Below, one piece after another: positions 37,247-46,035 of a DNA stretch of 64,000 nt. This DNA comes from Paenibacillus pinistramenti (GTDB lineage Bacteria > Bacillota > Bacilli > Paenibacillales > Paenibacillaceae), in assembly GCF_005869875.1 (NCBI RefSeq), contig NZ_VAWG01000005.1:164532-228531 (forward strand), written 5' to 3'. The notes beneath the pieces were generated by a model, which was not told the DNA's origin, ran no database searches, and saw nothing but the letters and a program-made list of their open reading frames with translations. The stretch's first letter is position 1, and the number at the start of each line of letters is the position of its first letter. The translations under genes were made by a program, and so were the position numbers.

Positions 37247-38590
37247 TTATTTGTTGGCTTCAAATGCGGTTTGATGCTCTTTAGCAACAGTTGCAGAGTC
37301 AACTTTTTGGACAAACAGGTTTTGGATGCTGCTGAGGTGAGCCTGGGAAACGGCTGGGTTCATCGTGTTATCGAAGGACAGGTCGCCGCCTTTGATGTCG
37401 TTAAACATGGAAGCTACTTCCATTGCCAGATCGGAATAACCAGCGGATTTCAAGTCGCCGTCAACCTTTTGGCCCAAGCCTACAGCATTCTTGTATTCGA
37501 ATTGTTTCTTAGGATAATTAACAGCGAAGTAGTTCAGGAAATCTTTGGTTTCTTGCAGGTGTTCACTGTTGGCGGATACGGCGAACGCGCTGCCTGGAGC
37601 CAGCATGAACTCGTTCAGATCGCCTTTGCCGTCGACCGTAGGGAAGCGGAATGCGCCGACTTGGCTGCCCACGGAGGAAGAGTCGATTGCGCCGGTCTCC
37701 CAAGTACCGATAATGAACATGGCTGCTTGACCGGTCTTGAACAGGTTGCCGCCTGCGTTGGCGTCAATGGAAGTTGCACCTTCAGGGAACGCGCCAGCCT
37801 GCACCAGATCCTGGAAGCGGTCAACAGCTTCGACGAAGGCAGGATCTTCAAACGTTCTCTTGCCGTCTACTACGTCTTTCAGGAAGCCAGGGCCGCCGTT
37901 TGTGCGGAGCAGGATGTTCATGAACAGGAAGGAGCCGGTCCAGGTATCCTTCTCACCGATCGCGATTGGCGTAATGCCTTTGGCTTTGAGCGCTTTCACG
38001 TCTGCCAGCAGCTCGTCAAACGTTGTTGGAACCTGCGAGATTCCGGCTTGCTGGAACAGATCTTTATTGTAGTAGACAACCTCGATGTTGTTGCCGTCCG
38101 GAACTGCATAGACATTGCCGTCAAAGGTATAGTTATCCAGCAATCCGGCTTGATACGTATCTTTCAGGCCGTTCTGATCGAGCATATCGTTCAGCGGAGC
38201 CAGAAGGCCGGCGTCTACGAATGGCTGCATTTGGGCGGCCGGGTTCACGATTGTAATATCAGGCACTTCTTTGGAAGCCGCTTGGGTCTTCAATTTCAGC
38301 TTCTGCTGGTCGGTATTCAGCGTATCCAGCTCGATCTTGACGTTTGGATGCTCTTTCATGTAGCTGTCTACCAGATCATGCAGGGTTTTGTAGGAAGGTG
38401 TTGTCGGATCCGGCTGAATGTTCTGGAAAGTGATGGTCACCTTCTTGTCGCTGGCTGTGCTGCTGGATCCTCCGTTTGAGGAAGCAGCTCCGGAATTGCT
38501 GTTGTTGTTAGCGTTTCCACATGCGGCCAGGCCAAGAGTCAAGGCGCCTGCCAGAACTAAAGCCAATGTTTTTAGCGGTTTGTTTCCCAT
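37247..38590 (-). CDS. Extracellular sugar-binding lipoprotein
   Basis: A 447-residue family 1 solute-binding protein. The signal peptide ends in the lipobox LGLAACG (Cys near residue 25), followed by an Asn/Ser-rich tether and the binding domain (KKVTITFQNIQPD ...). Aromatic and acidic residues typical of oligosaccharide pockets are spread through the sequence (KDTWTGSFLFMN, GTWETGAID). First gene of the uptake locus SBP-permease-permease-kinase-regulator. The specific sugar cannot be read out. Confidence 0.94.
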   Translation of the reverse strand: MGNKPLKTLALVLAGALTLGLAACGNANNNSNSGAASSNGGSSSTASDKKVTITFQNIQPDPTTPSYKTLHDLVDSYMKEHPNVKIELDTLNTDQQKLKLKTQAASKEVPDITIVNPAAQMQPFVDAGLLAPLNDMLDQNGLKDTYQAGLLDNYTFDGNVYAVPDGNNIEVVYYNKDLFQQAGISQVPTTFDELLADVKALKAKGITPIAIGEKDTWTGSFLFMNILLRTNGGPGFLKDVVDGKRTFEDPAFVEAVDRFQDLVQAGAFPEGATSIDANAGGNLFKTGQAAMFIIGTWETGAIDSSSVGSQVGAFRFPTVDGKGDLNEFMLAPGSAFAVSANSEHLQETKDFLNYFAVNYPKKQFEYKNAVGLGQKVDGDLKSAGYSDLAMEVASMFNDIKGGDLSFDNTMNPAVSQAHLSSIQNLFVQKVDSATVAKEHQTAFEANK

Positions 38591-38716
38591 TGTTCAATGC
38601 CCCCTAGATTTGTTATGTTTCTATTGTTACTTTTTGAAACGCTTCCATCAAGGCATGAATTTAAGGTTTGAGGTTTGTTTTTTTTAGATATACGGATTTG
38701 AGGGAAATTCTAACTA

Positions 38717-38757
38717 ACAAAAAAGACCACCCGCCCAAACAAAGCGGTGATCTTCAC
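38717..38757 (-). terminator. Terminator downstream of bactofilin
   Basis: On the minus strand AAGATCACCGC pairs with GCGGGTGGTCTT (one bulge, one wobble), followed by TTTTT. It separates the bactofilin gene from the sugar-binding protein gene. Confidence 0.75.
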
Positions 38758-38818
38758 ACATCCAGCTTATTCTTATAGAGCTCTGTCTTAGCTGCAAAAG
38801 GGTCCCCGGGAGCTGTAT

Positions 38819-39223
38819 TCATCCGGTTTCTGCTCCGGTCTGGACGGAACTCTTGCCGAAGATGCTTTTGCTGTCTGCAGCAGCCGCCGTATCCATCCGG
38901 GTTTCTCCATTTAACCGTCCGCCTTCGGAAATCACCAGGATGCGGGCGTCGATATTGCCGATAATATGGCCGTTCTCAAGCAGCGTAAGCCGTCCGTTCG
39001 TGACCACATCGCCAAACACTTTGCCTGCCACAACGATGGAGGAGCCTTTAATGTTGGAGTGGGCTTCACCGCTTGCGCCAATGATGACCTCGCCGGAGCT
39101 TTCGATCTCCCCGCGGAAGACGCCTTCGATCCGGACACCGGACTCGCTGCGCAGAATGCCTTCGATATCGCTGCCCTGGCCGATCAAGGTGTAAGTTGCT
39201 TTGCCTGATTTGGACATTTTCAT
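38819..39223 (-). CDS. Bactofilin (polymer-forming cytoskeletal protein)
   Basis: A 134-residue protein whose central 100 residues are a right-handed beta-helix with regular Gly/Val/Ile periodicity (TLIGQGSDIEGILRSESGVR, then IIGASGEAHSNIKGSSIVVAG), flanked by short flexible ends. Bactofilins polymerise without nucleotide and scaffold cell-wall enzymes. It lies 43 bp downstream of an M23 endopeptidase on the same strand, a pairing common across bacteria, which supports a shared role in cell shape or spore envelope. Confidence 0.93.
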   Translation of the reverse strand: MKMSKSGKATYTLIGQGSDIEGILRSESGVRIEGVFRGEIESSGEVIIGASGEAHSNIKGSSIVVAGKVFGDVVTNGRLTLLENGHIIGNIDARILVISEGGRLNGETRMDTAAAADSKSIFGKSSVQTGAETG

Positions 39224-39266
39224 TCTGATGACCTCCGTTTCTGATGATCTCCGTTATTGATCTCCG

Positions 39267-40280
39267 TTATTGAATATAAGGGAGCGGATTCACCGGCTCA
39301 TGTCTCTTCATGACCTGAAAGTGCAGATGGGGGCCTGTGCTTCTCCCGGTATTGCCCAGCTTTCCGATGATCTGGCCTTTCAATACATTGTCCCCCTGTT
39401 TAACCACGGAGGCGCTGAGGTGCATATACCAGGTTTCCAGGCTATTGCCGTGCTGGATGACGATAAAATTCCCTCTGGAACCGTCCCGCTGGACGGAGGT
39501 GACAACTCCGGCTGCCGCCGCATAAACGGGATCGCCGGTATGTCCGCCGATATCGATTCCGGCATGGAAGGCTGATTTTCCGGTAAAAGGATCGCTGCGG
39601 TAGCCAAAGCTCGAAGTTAAGCTGCGTGAAGGAGTGGGCCATAAGGAGGGGGTGGAGGAGAGGGCTTCAAGTCTGGCTTGGGCTTTGTCCAGCTGCGCCG
39701 GTATTTGCGCTTTCATGTGGTCGATCAGCTCGTTAATCGCCTCCAGATCGTCCTGCGTTTCATCCAGCAGCGCTTCTGTTCCCTGTCCGGCTTCTAGCTG
39801 ATAAGCGGCTATGAATTCCCCGCCGGCTGCGAGGCCGGGGCTCCAGCCCAAAGAGGCGGATTTGAGCGAGGCTGTGGAAGCTTCGGACTCTTCCTCGGGT
39901 GACGGCTCAGAAAGCCCTGAATCTGCTAAAAAAGATTCCAGCTGCTCCTGCAGCCCGGAGACCTCGGCAAGCCTGCCCTGAACCTGCCGTGTTTCTGCGG
40001 CGAGGCTGACCACTTGACTCCGGAGCCTCCGCAGCGCTTCGTCTTTATCGGACACAACAGCTTCCATCGCAAGCTGCTGATCGGCCAGCTCCTGCTGAAG
40101 TCCGGCAATCCGGTCAGCCGACCTTAAATGCAGGCTGATGATGAGGCTTGAAATGGACAGAACAGCGGCAAAAGGGACGTAAACCAGCACAGGCTTCGGC
40201 ACATACAATTGCTTGACTGGCACTTTGCTCTCTCTGAGGACCAGAAGAGTCAACCCTTGCGGAATTCTTGCAGCTCTCAT
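39267..40280 (-). CDS. M23-family peptidoglycan endopeptidase
   Basis: A 337-residue protein starting at ATG 40280 after AAAGGAG. A transmembrane segment (about 24-45) is followed by a coiled coil (about 55-110), a linker and a LytM domain. The zinc motifs are intact: HAGIDIGG (HxxxD) and HLHF (HxH), plus YMHLS. It would cut cross-bridges in peptidoglycan outside the membrane. Its operon partner is bactofilin, which in other bacteria positions such peptidases. Confidence 0.93.
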   Translation of the reverse strand: MRAARIPQGLTLLVLRESKVPVKQLYVPKPVLVYVPFAAVLSISSLIISLHLRSADRIAGLQQELADQQLAMEAVVSDKDEALRRLRSQVVSLAAETRQVQGRLAEVSGLQEQLESFLADSGLSEPSPEEESEASTASLKSASLGWSPGLAAGGEFIAAYQLEAGQGTEALLDETQDDLEAINELIDHMKAQIPAQLDKAQARLEALSSTPSLWPTPSRSLTSSFGYRSDPFTGKSAFHAGIDIGGHTGDPVYAAAAGVVTSVQRDGSRGNFIVIQHGNSLETWYMHLSASVVKQGDNVLKGQIIGKLGNTGRSTGPHLHFQVMKRHEPVNPLPYIQ

Positions 40281-40453
40281 AATGGCTCCTTTCACTTGCG
40301 CTTGATAGAGTCAAGAATCAAAGCTTGCTTATCCATTATGTATTCCTGCAAATCTTAAAACATGCCAAGTTGTCAATTTCATATGCCGGAAGGCTGGGGC
40401 GAATAAGATTAGAGCGGGTTGGTTAATGCTGAATAGATGGAGGTGGCGCTGCT

Positions 40454-41878
40454 TTGGCTTTATTGATTTTGATAGCTTTTATCTTTCAACTCGCAACCAT
40501 TCTGATACTGGAGTTCCGCAGCCCGCCTAAGACCGTGGCCTGGCTTTTTATCCTGTTCTGCGTTCCGTTTATCGGATTCTTCCTTTATTATTTCGTGGCC
40601 AAAGATTATCAGAACCGCAGAAGAATCCGGCTGAGCGGCTCACCGCTGTTTCGGCGTATCGAAGCCCGTTTAAGGGAGCAGGCCGAAATCATCGAGGATA
40701 CCGCCGGCATGAACAATCCGGAATTTGCCGGACAGGAAAGGCTGTTTGCGCTGCTGAGCCATCTCCGGGAATGTCCGATGACAGGCTGCAACGCGACGAG
40801 GGTGCTCAAGGATGGAGAGGAGACTTTCGCCAGCATGCTGGAAGCCATGGAGCAGGCAAAGGAGCATATACATATTGAATTTTATATTTTTCGCAGCGAC
40901 ATGATCGGCAGCAGGTTCAAGGATCTGATGATCCGGAAGGCCCGTGAAGGGGTTAAGGTCAGAGTGCTCTGCGACGGGCTTGGAAGCCTTATGCTCAAAC
41001 GCAGCTTCATCCAGGAGATCAGGGAAGCGGGGGTAGAATTTCATTATTTTCTGCCGCCTTTCATCGCTCTGCTGGACAAGCGGGTGAATTACCGGAACCA
41101 CCGGAAGATCATCGTGATCGACGGCACTGTCGGCTTCATGGGCGGCTTGAATGTAGGCGATGATTACCTGGGCCTGCACAGGAAAATGGGCTATTGGCGC
41201 GATACCCACCTGAGGCTGGAAGGGGACGCGGTCTATTTTCTGCAGCATACCTTTCTTGGGGATTGGAAGCTCGCCGGCGGCGGGGAAGTCACCCCTGGAG
41301 TTTTGTTTCCGCCTCATCATTGCCGCGGGCAGGAGCGGGTGCAGATTCTGACCAGCGGGCCCGATCAGGACTGGAGAACCATACAGGAAATGTGCTTTGG
41401 GGCAGCCGCTGTGGCCAAGCGGAGAATCTGGATCACAACGCCTTATTTCATTCCGGATGCGGCTGTCTATGAAGCCTTAAAGACGGCTGCCGTAAGCGGG
41501 CTGGATGTCCGGATCATCATTCCGTATCACTCGGACAGCAGGCTGGTTCACTGGGCTTCCCTGTCCTATCTCGAGGAGCTGCTGCGGGCTGGAGTAAAGT
41601 TTTACCAGTATGCCAAGGGCTTTGTGCACGCAAAAGTAATGGTTGTGGACGGCCTCCTGGCAACCGTCGGTTCAGCGAATCTGGATATGCGCAGCTTCTA
41701 CAGCAATTTTGAAATGACGGCGGTCCTCTTCGATCCTCTTGCAATAGAAGAGCTGTCCCGGCAGTTTGAAGAGGATCTGCAGGAATGCAGGCCGGTTCTG
41801 CTGCCCAGCTTCCTGCAGCGGCCGAAGCGGCAGAAGGGACTTGAATTGTTCGCCAGAATGCTGTCGCCGCTGTTATGA
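40454..41878 (+). CDS. cls: Cardiolipin synthase (phospholipase D family)
   Basis: A 474-residue membrane enzyme that joins two phosphatidylglycerols to make cardiolipin. The start is TTG 40454, with GGAGGTGG about 8 nt upstream. Two N-terminal helices (1-17 and 28-47) precede two HKD motifs: NYRNHRKIIVIDGTVGFMGG and KGFVHAKVMVVDGLLATVGSAN. Length and layout are typical. It is a single-gene unit; context gives no specific regulatory hint. Confidence 0.94.
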   Translation: MALLILIAFIFQLATILILEFRSPPKTVAWLFILFCVPFIGFFLYYFVAKDYQNRRRIRLSGSPLFRRIEARLREQAEIIEDTAGMNNPEFAGQERLFALLSHLRECPMTGCNATRVLKDGEETFASMLEAMEQAKEHIHIEFYIFRSDMIGSRFKDLMIRKAREGVKVRVLCDGLGSLMLKRSFIQEIREAGVEFHYFLPPFIALLDKRVNYRNHRKIIVIDGTVGFMGGLNVGDDYLGLHRKMGYWRDTHLRLEGDAVYFLQHTFLGDWKLAGGGEVTPGVLFPPHHCRGQERVQILTSGPDQDWRTIQEMCFGAAAVAKRRIWITTPYFIPDAAVYEALKTAAVSGLDVRIIIPYHSDSRLVHWASLSYLEELLRAGVKFYQYAKGFVHAKVMVVDGLLATVGSANLDMRSFYSNFEMTAVLFDPLAIEELSRQFEEDLQECRPVLLPSFLQRPKRQKGLELFARMLSPLL

Positions 41879-41933
41879 AGGGGCAGGCAATTGCGGCGTG
41901 AGCTGCTGGCCATGTGCTGCCATGCGGAAGGCT

Positions 41934-42821
41934 TTATTTCATTAAATGCTTGAGAATCAAGTCCAGCGACTGGGGCGGCACCTGTGTGAGCAGGTCGCCT
42001 GTCCGCTGCAGCCGTTCTCCGATGTTGAGCAGATGGAAGTCGGAAGGCTTTGGATTCCGCCGGACCTCCTCCCAGGTTAAGGGAGTGGAGACGCTGGCCG
42101 CCTTTCTTGCCCGCGGCGTGTAGGCTGCGGCTATGGTTTTGCCGGAGTAGTGCTGCAGATAATCGAAATAGATCCGGTCCCCCCGGTCTTTCTTGAGCCT
42201 CTCGATGGTGAACAGGCCAGGGTGCTTCTCCGTAATATAGCGGGCGACAAAATGGCCGATGGCCCGGAGCTCGTCAAAGGTAATCCCGTAGTGGATCGGC
42301 ACCATAATCTGGACGCCGGTAGCGCCGGAAGTCTTGGGCACAGAGTCCAGCCCCAATGAGGACAGGCAGTCCCCCACATAGGAGGCGGCTTCCATAATGC
42401 GGGGTTCTTCCTCCACCGATGGATCGAGGTCGATAATCCATTCGCAGGGCAGCTGTTCCCCTATATAGTGCAGCGAGGGATGAAACTCGATTGAGGCCAG
42501 ATTGCCAAGCCACAGCAGGGTGGGGAGGCTGTCCAGAACGACGTAGCGGATGCCTTCATGCACGGAAGTGGGCACGAAGTCCGGAAGGGGCTCGGGGGCA
42601 TTTTTCTGATAGAAAAAGGTGCTGTGAATGCCTCCTGGATACCGGATCGTCGTCAGCAGCCGGTTCCGGCAGCTGCGCAGCAGATAAGGTGCAAGCTCGG
42701 CAAGCTTCTGCAGGTAGACCATTTTGGTCACGCCGGCTTCCGGCCAGAGCAGCTTGTCCGGATTGGAAATGGTAATCTCATGACCTTCAACCTGAATTGA
42801 ACCTTTAACAGCGGACGGCAT
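41934..42821 (-). CDS. LigD-type polymerase/primase (NHEJ)
   Basis: A 295-residue archaeo-eukaryotic-primase-type polymerase corresponding to the LigD polymerase domain alone. The catalytic acid pair is in WIIDLDPS and the family segments PDKLLWPEAGVTKMVYL and GVQIMVPIHYGITFDELRAIG are present. It fills gaps at broken DNA ends, preferring ribonucleotides, before ligation. The ligase is encoded separately and divergently next door, and Ku follows, so the LigD activities are split here. Confidence 0.93.
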   Translation of the reverse strand: MPSAVKGSIQVEGHEITISNPDKLLWPEAGVTKMVYLQKLAELAPYLLRSCRNRLLTTIRYPGGIHSTFFYQKNAPEPLPDFVPTSVHEGIRYVVLDSLPTLLWLGNLASIEFHPSLHYIGEQLPCEWIIDLDPSVEEEPRIMEAASYVGDCLSSLGLDSVPKTSGATGVQIMVPIHYGITFDELRAIGHFVARYITEKHPGLFTIERLKKDRGDRIYFDYLQHYSGKTIAAAYTPRARKAASVSTPLTWEEVRRNPKPSDFHLLNIGERLQRTGDLLTQVPPQSLDLILKHLMK

Positions 42822-42952
42822 GCTGAAACTCTCCTCCTTCTGTAATTTCTGTAGTGAATGGCAGCGGCTGATCCGCTCCCCCGTAGAATTCCCAAGGCAA
42901 GAAGCATTTATAAGGGATGGCTGGATGGGGAATGACAGCCGCGGCGGCAGGA

Positions 42953-43000
42953 AATGCTGTAAATAATGCTGTAAATAATGCTGTAAATAATGCTGTAAAT
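42953..43000 (+). repeat. Four 12-bp tandem repeats upstream of the ligase gene
   Basis: The unit AATGCTGTAAAT is repeated four times in tandem. It is a multiple of three and in frame with the ligase, reading as NAVN repeats, but is more likely upstream noncoding sequence. Confidence 0.8.
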
Positions 43001-43046
43001 CTAGGCACGGAGGGAAAACAGGGGAGTGGAAGTGGAGAAAGGAACG

Positions 43047-43121
43047 ATGCAGCCGATGGAAATGATGGAAACGATGAAACTAATGAAACCAATGAAACCA
43101 ATGAAACCGGTGAACCGATGA
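43047..43121 (+). CDS. Possible 24-codon leader ORF overlapping the ligase start (ATGA)
   Basis: ATG 43047 has GGAGAAAGGA directly upstream and opens a frame reading MQPMEMMETMKLMKPMKPMK and so on, ending with TGA at 43119-43121, which overlaps the ligase ATG (43118) as ATGA. This is the classic arrangement for translational coupling. The ligase ATG itself lacks a good ribosome site. The peptide is built of ATGAAACC-type repeats. It could also be chance within a repeat tract. Confidence 0.4.
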   Translation: MQPMEMMETMKLMKPMKPMKPVNR

Positions 43122-44065
43122 ACCAAATGAAACCGGTCGAGCCTTTTGAGCCTGTCTCAACAGTCAGCCTGCCCTCCGGCAGCCGCTGGGCAGCCCAGGT
43201 CAAATGGGATGGAGTGCGCATGCTGGCCTATATGGACGGCTCCAGCTGCAGGCTGATCAACCGCAAAGGGAATGAACGGACTGCGCAGTATCCGGATTTG
43301 GCGGACATCGGGCGGTACTGCCGCGCGCAGTCTGTCATTCTGGACGGGGAGATGATGGCGATCGAGAACAGCAGGCCCTCCTTCCATGCCATTATGAAGC
43401 GCGACAGCCTGCGAAAGGAGCAGGAAATCCGTTCTGCGGTAAACCGGATTGCAGTCAATTATATGATCTTTGACATTTTGTGCCTGGACGGGGAATGGGT
43501 GACCGGTCGGACGCTCGAGGAACGGCAGCAGCTGCTGCAGAAGGTTATCGTTCCTAATGAGCGGGTTCAGCTCTGCCAAAACTTCAACGACCCGGAGCAA
43601 TTGTTTGAGGTGATGCGGCAGCAGAGCTGGGAGGGCGTGGTCTGCAAGGATCTGGACAGCACGTATGCGGTCGGCGGCAAGGATAAGCGGTGGCAGAAGA
43701 AGAAATTTGTCCGCGATTTGTATGCGGCGGTGGGCGGTGTCACGTACCGTGACGGGATTGTAAATGCCCTGCTGCTGGGGCTTTATGACGAGCTGGGCCA
43801 GTTTATTTATATTGGACACGCGGGAAGCGGAAAATTTACCGGCTCCGACTGGCGCTTCGCCACGGAGGAAGCGAAGCGGTTAAAGGTTCCCGCCCGTCCC
43901 TTTGCCAATATTCCGGCACGGGTAAAAGGGGCGGCCTGGATGCTGCCGTCCCTGACAGTGAAGGTGGAATACCTGGAATGGACAACCGGCGGGACGCTGC
44001 GCCATCCCGTGCTGCAGGGCTTTGCGGGCGCTGCTCCGGACCAGTGCACCACTGCGCAGGTTTAA
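43118..44065 (+). CDS. ATP-dependent DNA ligase (NHEJ type)
   Basis: A 315-residue ligase that seals breaks in the Ku/LigD end-joining pathway. Motif I holds the adenylated Lys29 (QVKWDGVRML), motif III is seen in NYMIFDILCLDGEWV, motif IV in WEGVVCKDLDS and motif V in WQKKKFVRD; an OB-fold domain follows. Start 43118 is chosen because family members begin with a KP-EPFEPV-like segment; the open frame extends upstream to 42917 through low-complexity NAVN and NET repeats that I judge noncoding. Divergent from the polymerase, convergent with Ku. Confidence 0.88.
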   Translation: MNQMKPVEPFEPVSTVSLPSGSRWAAQVKWDGVRMLAYMDGSSCRLINRKGNERTAQYPDLADIGRYCRAQSVILDGEMMAIENSRPSFHAIMKRDSLRKEQEIRSAVNRIAVNYMIFDILCLDGEWVTGRTLEERQQLLQKVIVPNERVQLCQNFNDPEQLFEVMRQQSWEGVVCKDLDSTYAVGGKDKRWQKKKFVRDLYAAVGGVTYRDGIVNALLLGLYDELGQFIYIGHAGSGKFTGSDWRFATEEAKRLKVPARPFANIPARVKGAAWMLPSLTVKVEYLEWTTGGTLRHPVLQGFAGAAPDQCTTAQV

Positions 44066-44108
44066 ACCGGTCGGCCCCCATCATTCCACCTGCCAATCCG
44101 TTGAAGGG

Positions 44109-45260
44109 TCAGGACAGCTTCTTGGTGCTTGCTCTGCGCTTCGGCTTCGCTGGTTTGGTCAGTGAAGCGGCTGCCGCCGCCGTGATGACGCCAGTTTCGC
44201 CGGCTGTCTGTCCGGTGCGGTCAGCAGGCTCTGCGGCCGCTGCCGCTGCCTTCGCTCCCGCTGCCTTCACTCCCGACGCCTTCGCTCCCGACGTCTTCGC
44301 CCCTGCTGCCTTCGTGCCCGCCGCTTTGGAGCGGCCCCGGCCGGCTGCAGCTGTGCTGCCGCCCGCTGCTGCGGCTGCTTTGGCACTGGCTTGGGCCGGG
44401 ACAGCTTCAGCGGCTGCCGCCGTTTTGCCGGCGCGTGTTTTGCGTCCAGCTGCTGCAGAAGCCGGTGCCGGTGTGCCGGGATCGGTCACGATCGGTCTGA
44501 CCGCCTCGATGCTGGCCTGCAGCGCGGCCATCAGGTCGATGACATTTGTCTCCGGTTTGGCCGGAGCGAGGGACACCTCTTCCCCTGCAACCTTGTGCTG
44601 GATCAGCTCCAGCAGGGCATTCCGGTAATCGTCCGTATATTTCTCCGGCTCAAAGGGAGTCGAGAGCTGCTCGATCAGCAGCTTCGCCATCGTCAGCTCC
44701 TTATCGCTGACCTCGACCTCTCCCGGCAGGCCCGGCACCTGGGAGATCGGCCGGATCTCATCCGGATAAAAAATCGTTTCAACAGCAAGGCAGTTGTCCA
44801 GCACGCGGATGGCTGCAAGGCTGCTCTTGGAGCGGATCGCAATTTTGGCGATGCCGATCTTACTGGTGTCCCTCATCGCCTCAAGCAGGAGCCGGTAAGC
44901 ATTTGAGCCTGCCTGGTCGGGCGATAAATAATAGGTTTTTTGAAAATAAATCGGGTCAATGTCGTGCAGATCGACAAAGTCCAGTATCGTAATCGTCTTG
45001 CTGCTCTGCTCTGCAAGCTGTTCAAGCTCCTCCTTCTCAAACAGCACGTATTTTCCTTTTTCATATTCATATCCTCTCGTGATTTCATCCCAGTTCACGT
45101 CTTTCTCGCAGGCCGGGCAGCGCCGCACATAAGAGATCGGGCTTCCGCACGTTTTGTGAATGTATTTCATTGAAATATCCTTGTCTTCGGTGGCGGAGAA
45201 CATTTTGACCGGGACGTGAACGAGGCCGAAGCTGATCGCGCCCTTCCAGACGGTATGCAT
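44109..45260 (-). CDS. ku: Ku protein (non-homologous end joining)
   Basis: A 383-residue bacterial Ku that forms a ring on broken DNA ends and recruits the ligase and polymerase. Start is ATG 45260 (AAGGAGAG 8 nt upstream). The Ku core spans residues 1-250 (WKGAISFGLVHVPVKMFSAT ...). The last roughly 130 residues form a Lys/Ala/Gly-rich low-complexity tail with repeats such as KAAGAKTSGAKASG, a histone-H1-like DNA-binding extension, here unusually long. Confidence 0.94.
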   Translation of the reverse strand: MHTVWKGAISFGLVHVPVKMFSATEDKDISMKYIHKTCGSPISYVRRCPACEKDVNWDEITRGYEYEKGKYVLFEKEELEQLAEQSSKTITILDFVDLHDIDPIYFQKTYYLSPDQAGSNAYRLLLEAMRDTSKIGIAKIAIRSKSSLAAIRVLDNCLAVETIFYPDEIRPISQVPGLPGEVEVSDKELTMAKLLIEQLSTPFEPEKYTDDYRNALLELIQHKVAGEEVSLAPAKPETNVIDLMAALQASIEAVRPIVTDPGTPAPASAAAGRKTRAGKTAAAAEAVPAQASAKAAAAAGGSTAAAGRGRSKAAGTKAAGAKTSGAKASGVKAAGAKAAAAAAEPADRTGQTAGETGVITAAAAASLTKPAKPKRRASTKKLS

Positions 45261-45549
45261 GGGCAAATCTCTCCTTTCCGTTTGAGCTTCTGCTCCTTCT
45301 GAAGGCAGCTGAACTTTTCATTAGTATGGTTGCTGTCAGGGGGGATTATTGCAGGCAGATAACGGGCATTTTGGCTGGCTGAAGGCCGGGTGTCCTTGCG
45401 GGACCTACGCATGAAATATATAATGGGATAGAAAAATCAGGGGATTTCCTATGCCGGATTTGCCTCTGCAACTCAGGCTTCAAACTGGTGCCAGGCCTTT
45501 CCGGATAAGGAGGGGGCTGGTTCGGTGTGAACAGAAAGGCGGTAACGCT

Positions 45550-46032
45550 TTGAATGCAAAGAAATCCGCGCAGCTCGTCTACCGGGCGGGCAGCCTCAAG
45601 GATACGCAGCTGCTTGCAGCAAGGCTGGCAAAGCTGGCCGTACCAGGAACATTAATCGTGCTGGACGGCGATTTGGGAGCGGGGAAGACGGCTTTTTCCC
45701 AGGCGTTTGCAAAGGCTTTGGATGTGAATGACCAGGTAAACAGCCCTACATTTACAATTATTAAGGAATATGCTGGCCGGCTGCCTTTTTATCATATGGA
45801 CGTTTACCGGCTGTCCCTGGATGAAGCGGACGAGCTTGGCCTGGACGAATATTTCTTCGGGGAAGGCGTTACGCTCGTGGAGTGGGGAAGCCTGATCGAA
45901 GAGCTGCTGCCGGAATCCAGGCTGCATTTATATATGGAGACTGTGAATTTGGAAGAACGGCAGATTTATATTCACGGACAGGGAGAACCGTATAAAGCCT
46001 GGACGGCGGACCTGAAGGAAAATGGGGTATAA
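45550..46032 (+). CDS. tsaE: tRNA t6A biosynthesis ATPase TsaE
   Basis: A 160-residue P-loop protein starting at TTG 45550 (AAAGGCGG upstream); the longer upstream frame has no similarity and would give an abnormal length. Walker A is GDLGAGKTAFSQAF; further family segments are VNSPTFTIIKEY, FYHMDVYRL and VEWGSLIEELLPE. With TsaB and TsaD it makes threonylcarbamoyl-adenosine at tRNA position 37. First gene of the operon tsaE-tsaB-rimI-tsaD; tsaB follows after 3 nt. Confidence 0.94.
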   Translation: MNAKKSAQLVYRAGSLKDTQLLAARLAKLAVPGTLIVLDGDLGAGKTAFSQAFAKALDVNDQVNSPTFTIIKEYAGRLPFYHMDVYRLSLDEADELGLDEYFFGEGVTLVEWGSLIEELLPESRLHLYMETVNLEERQIYIHGQGEPYKAWTADLKENGV

Positions 46033-46035
46033 CAG

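Noticed and set aside
38625..38645. CcpA catabolite (cre) site before the sugar-binding protein gene
   Set aside because: TGAAACGCTTCCA looks similar but is one base short of the consensus spacing around the central CG, so I do not call it.
42917..43117. N-terminal extension of the DNA ligase (NAVN and NET repeats)
   Set aside because: It is open in frame but lacks a good ribosome site, is low complexity, and ligase homology begins only after 43118.
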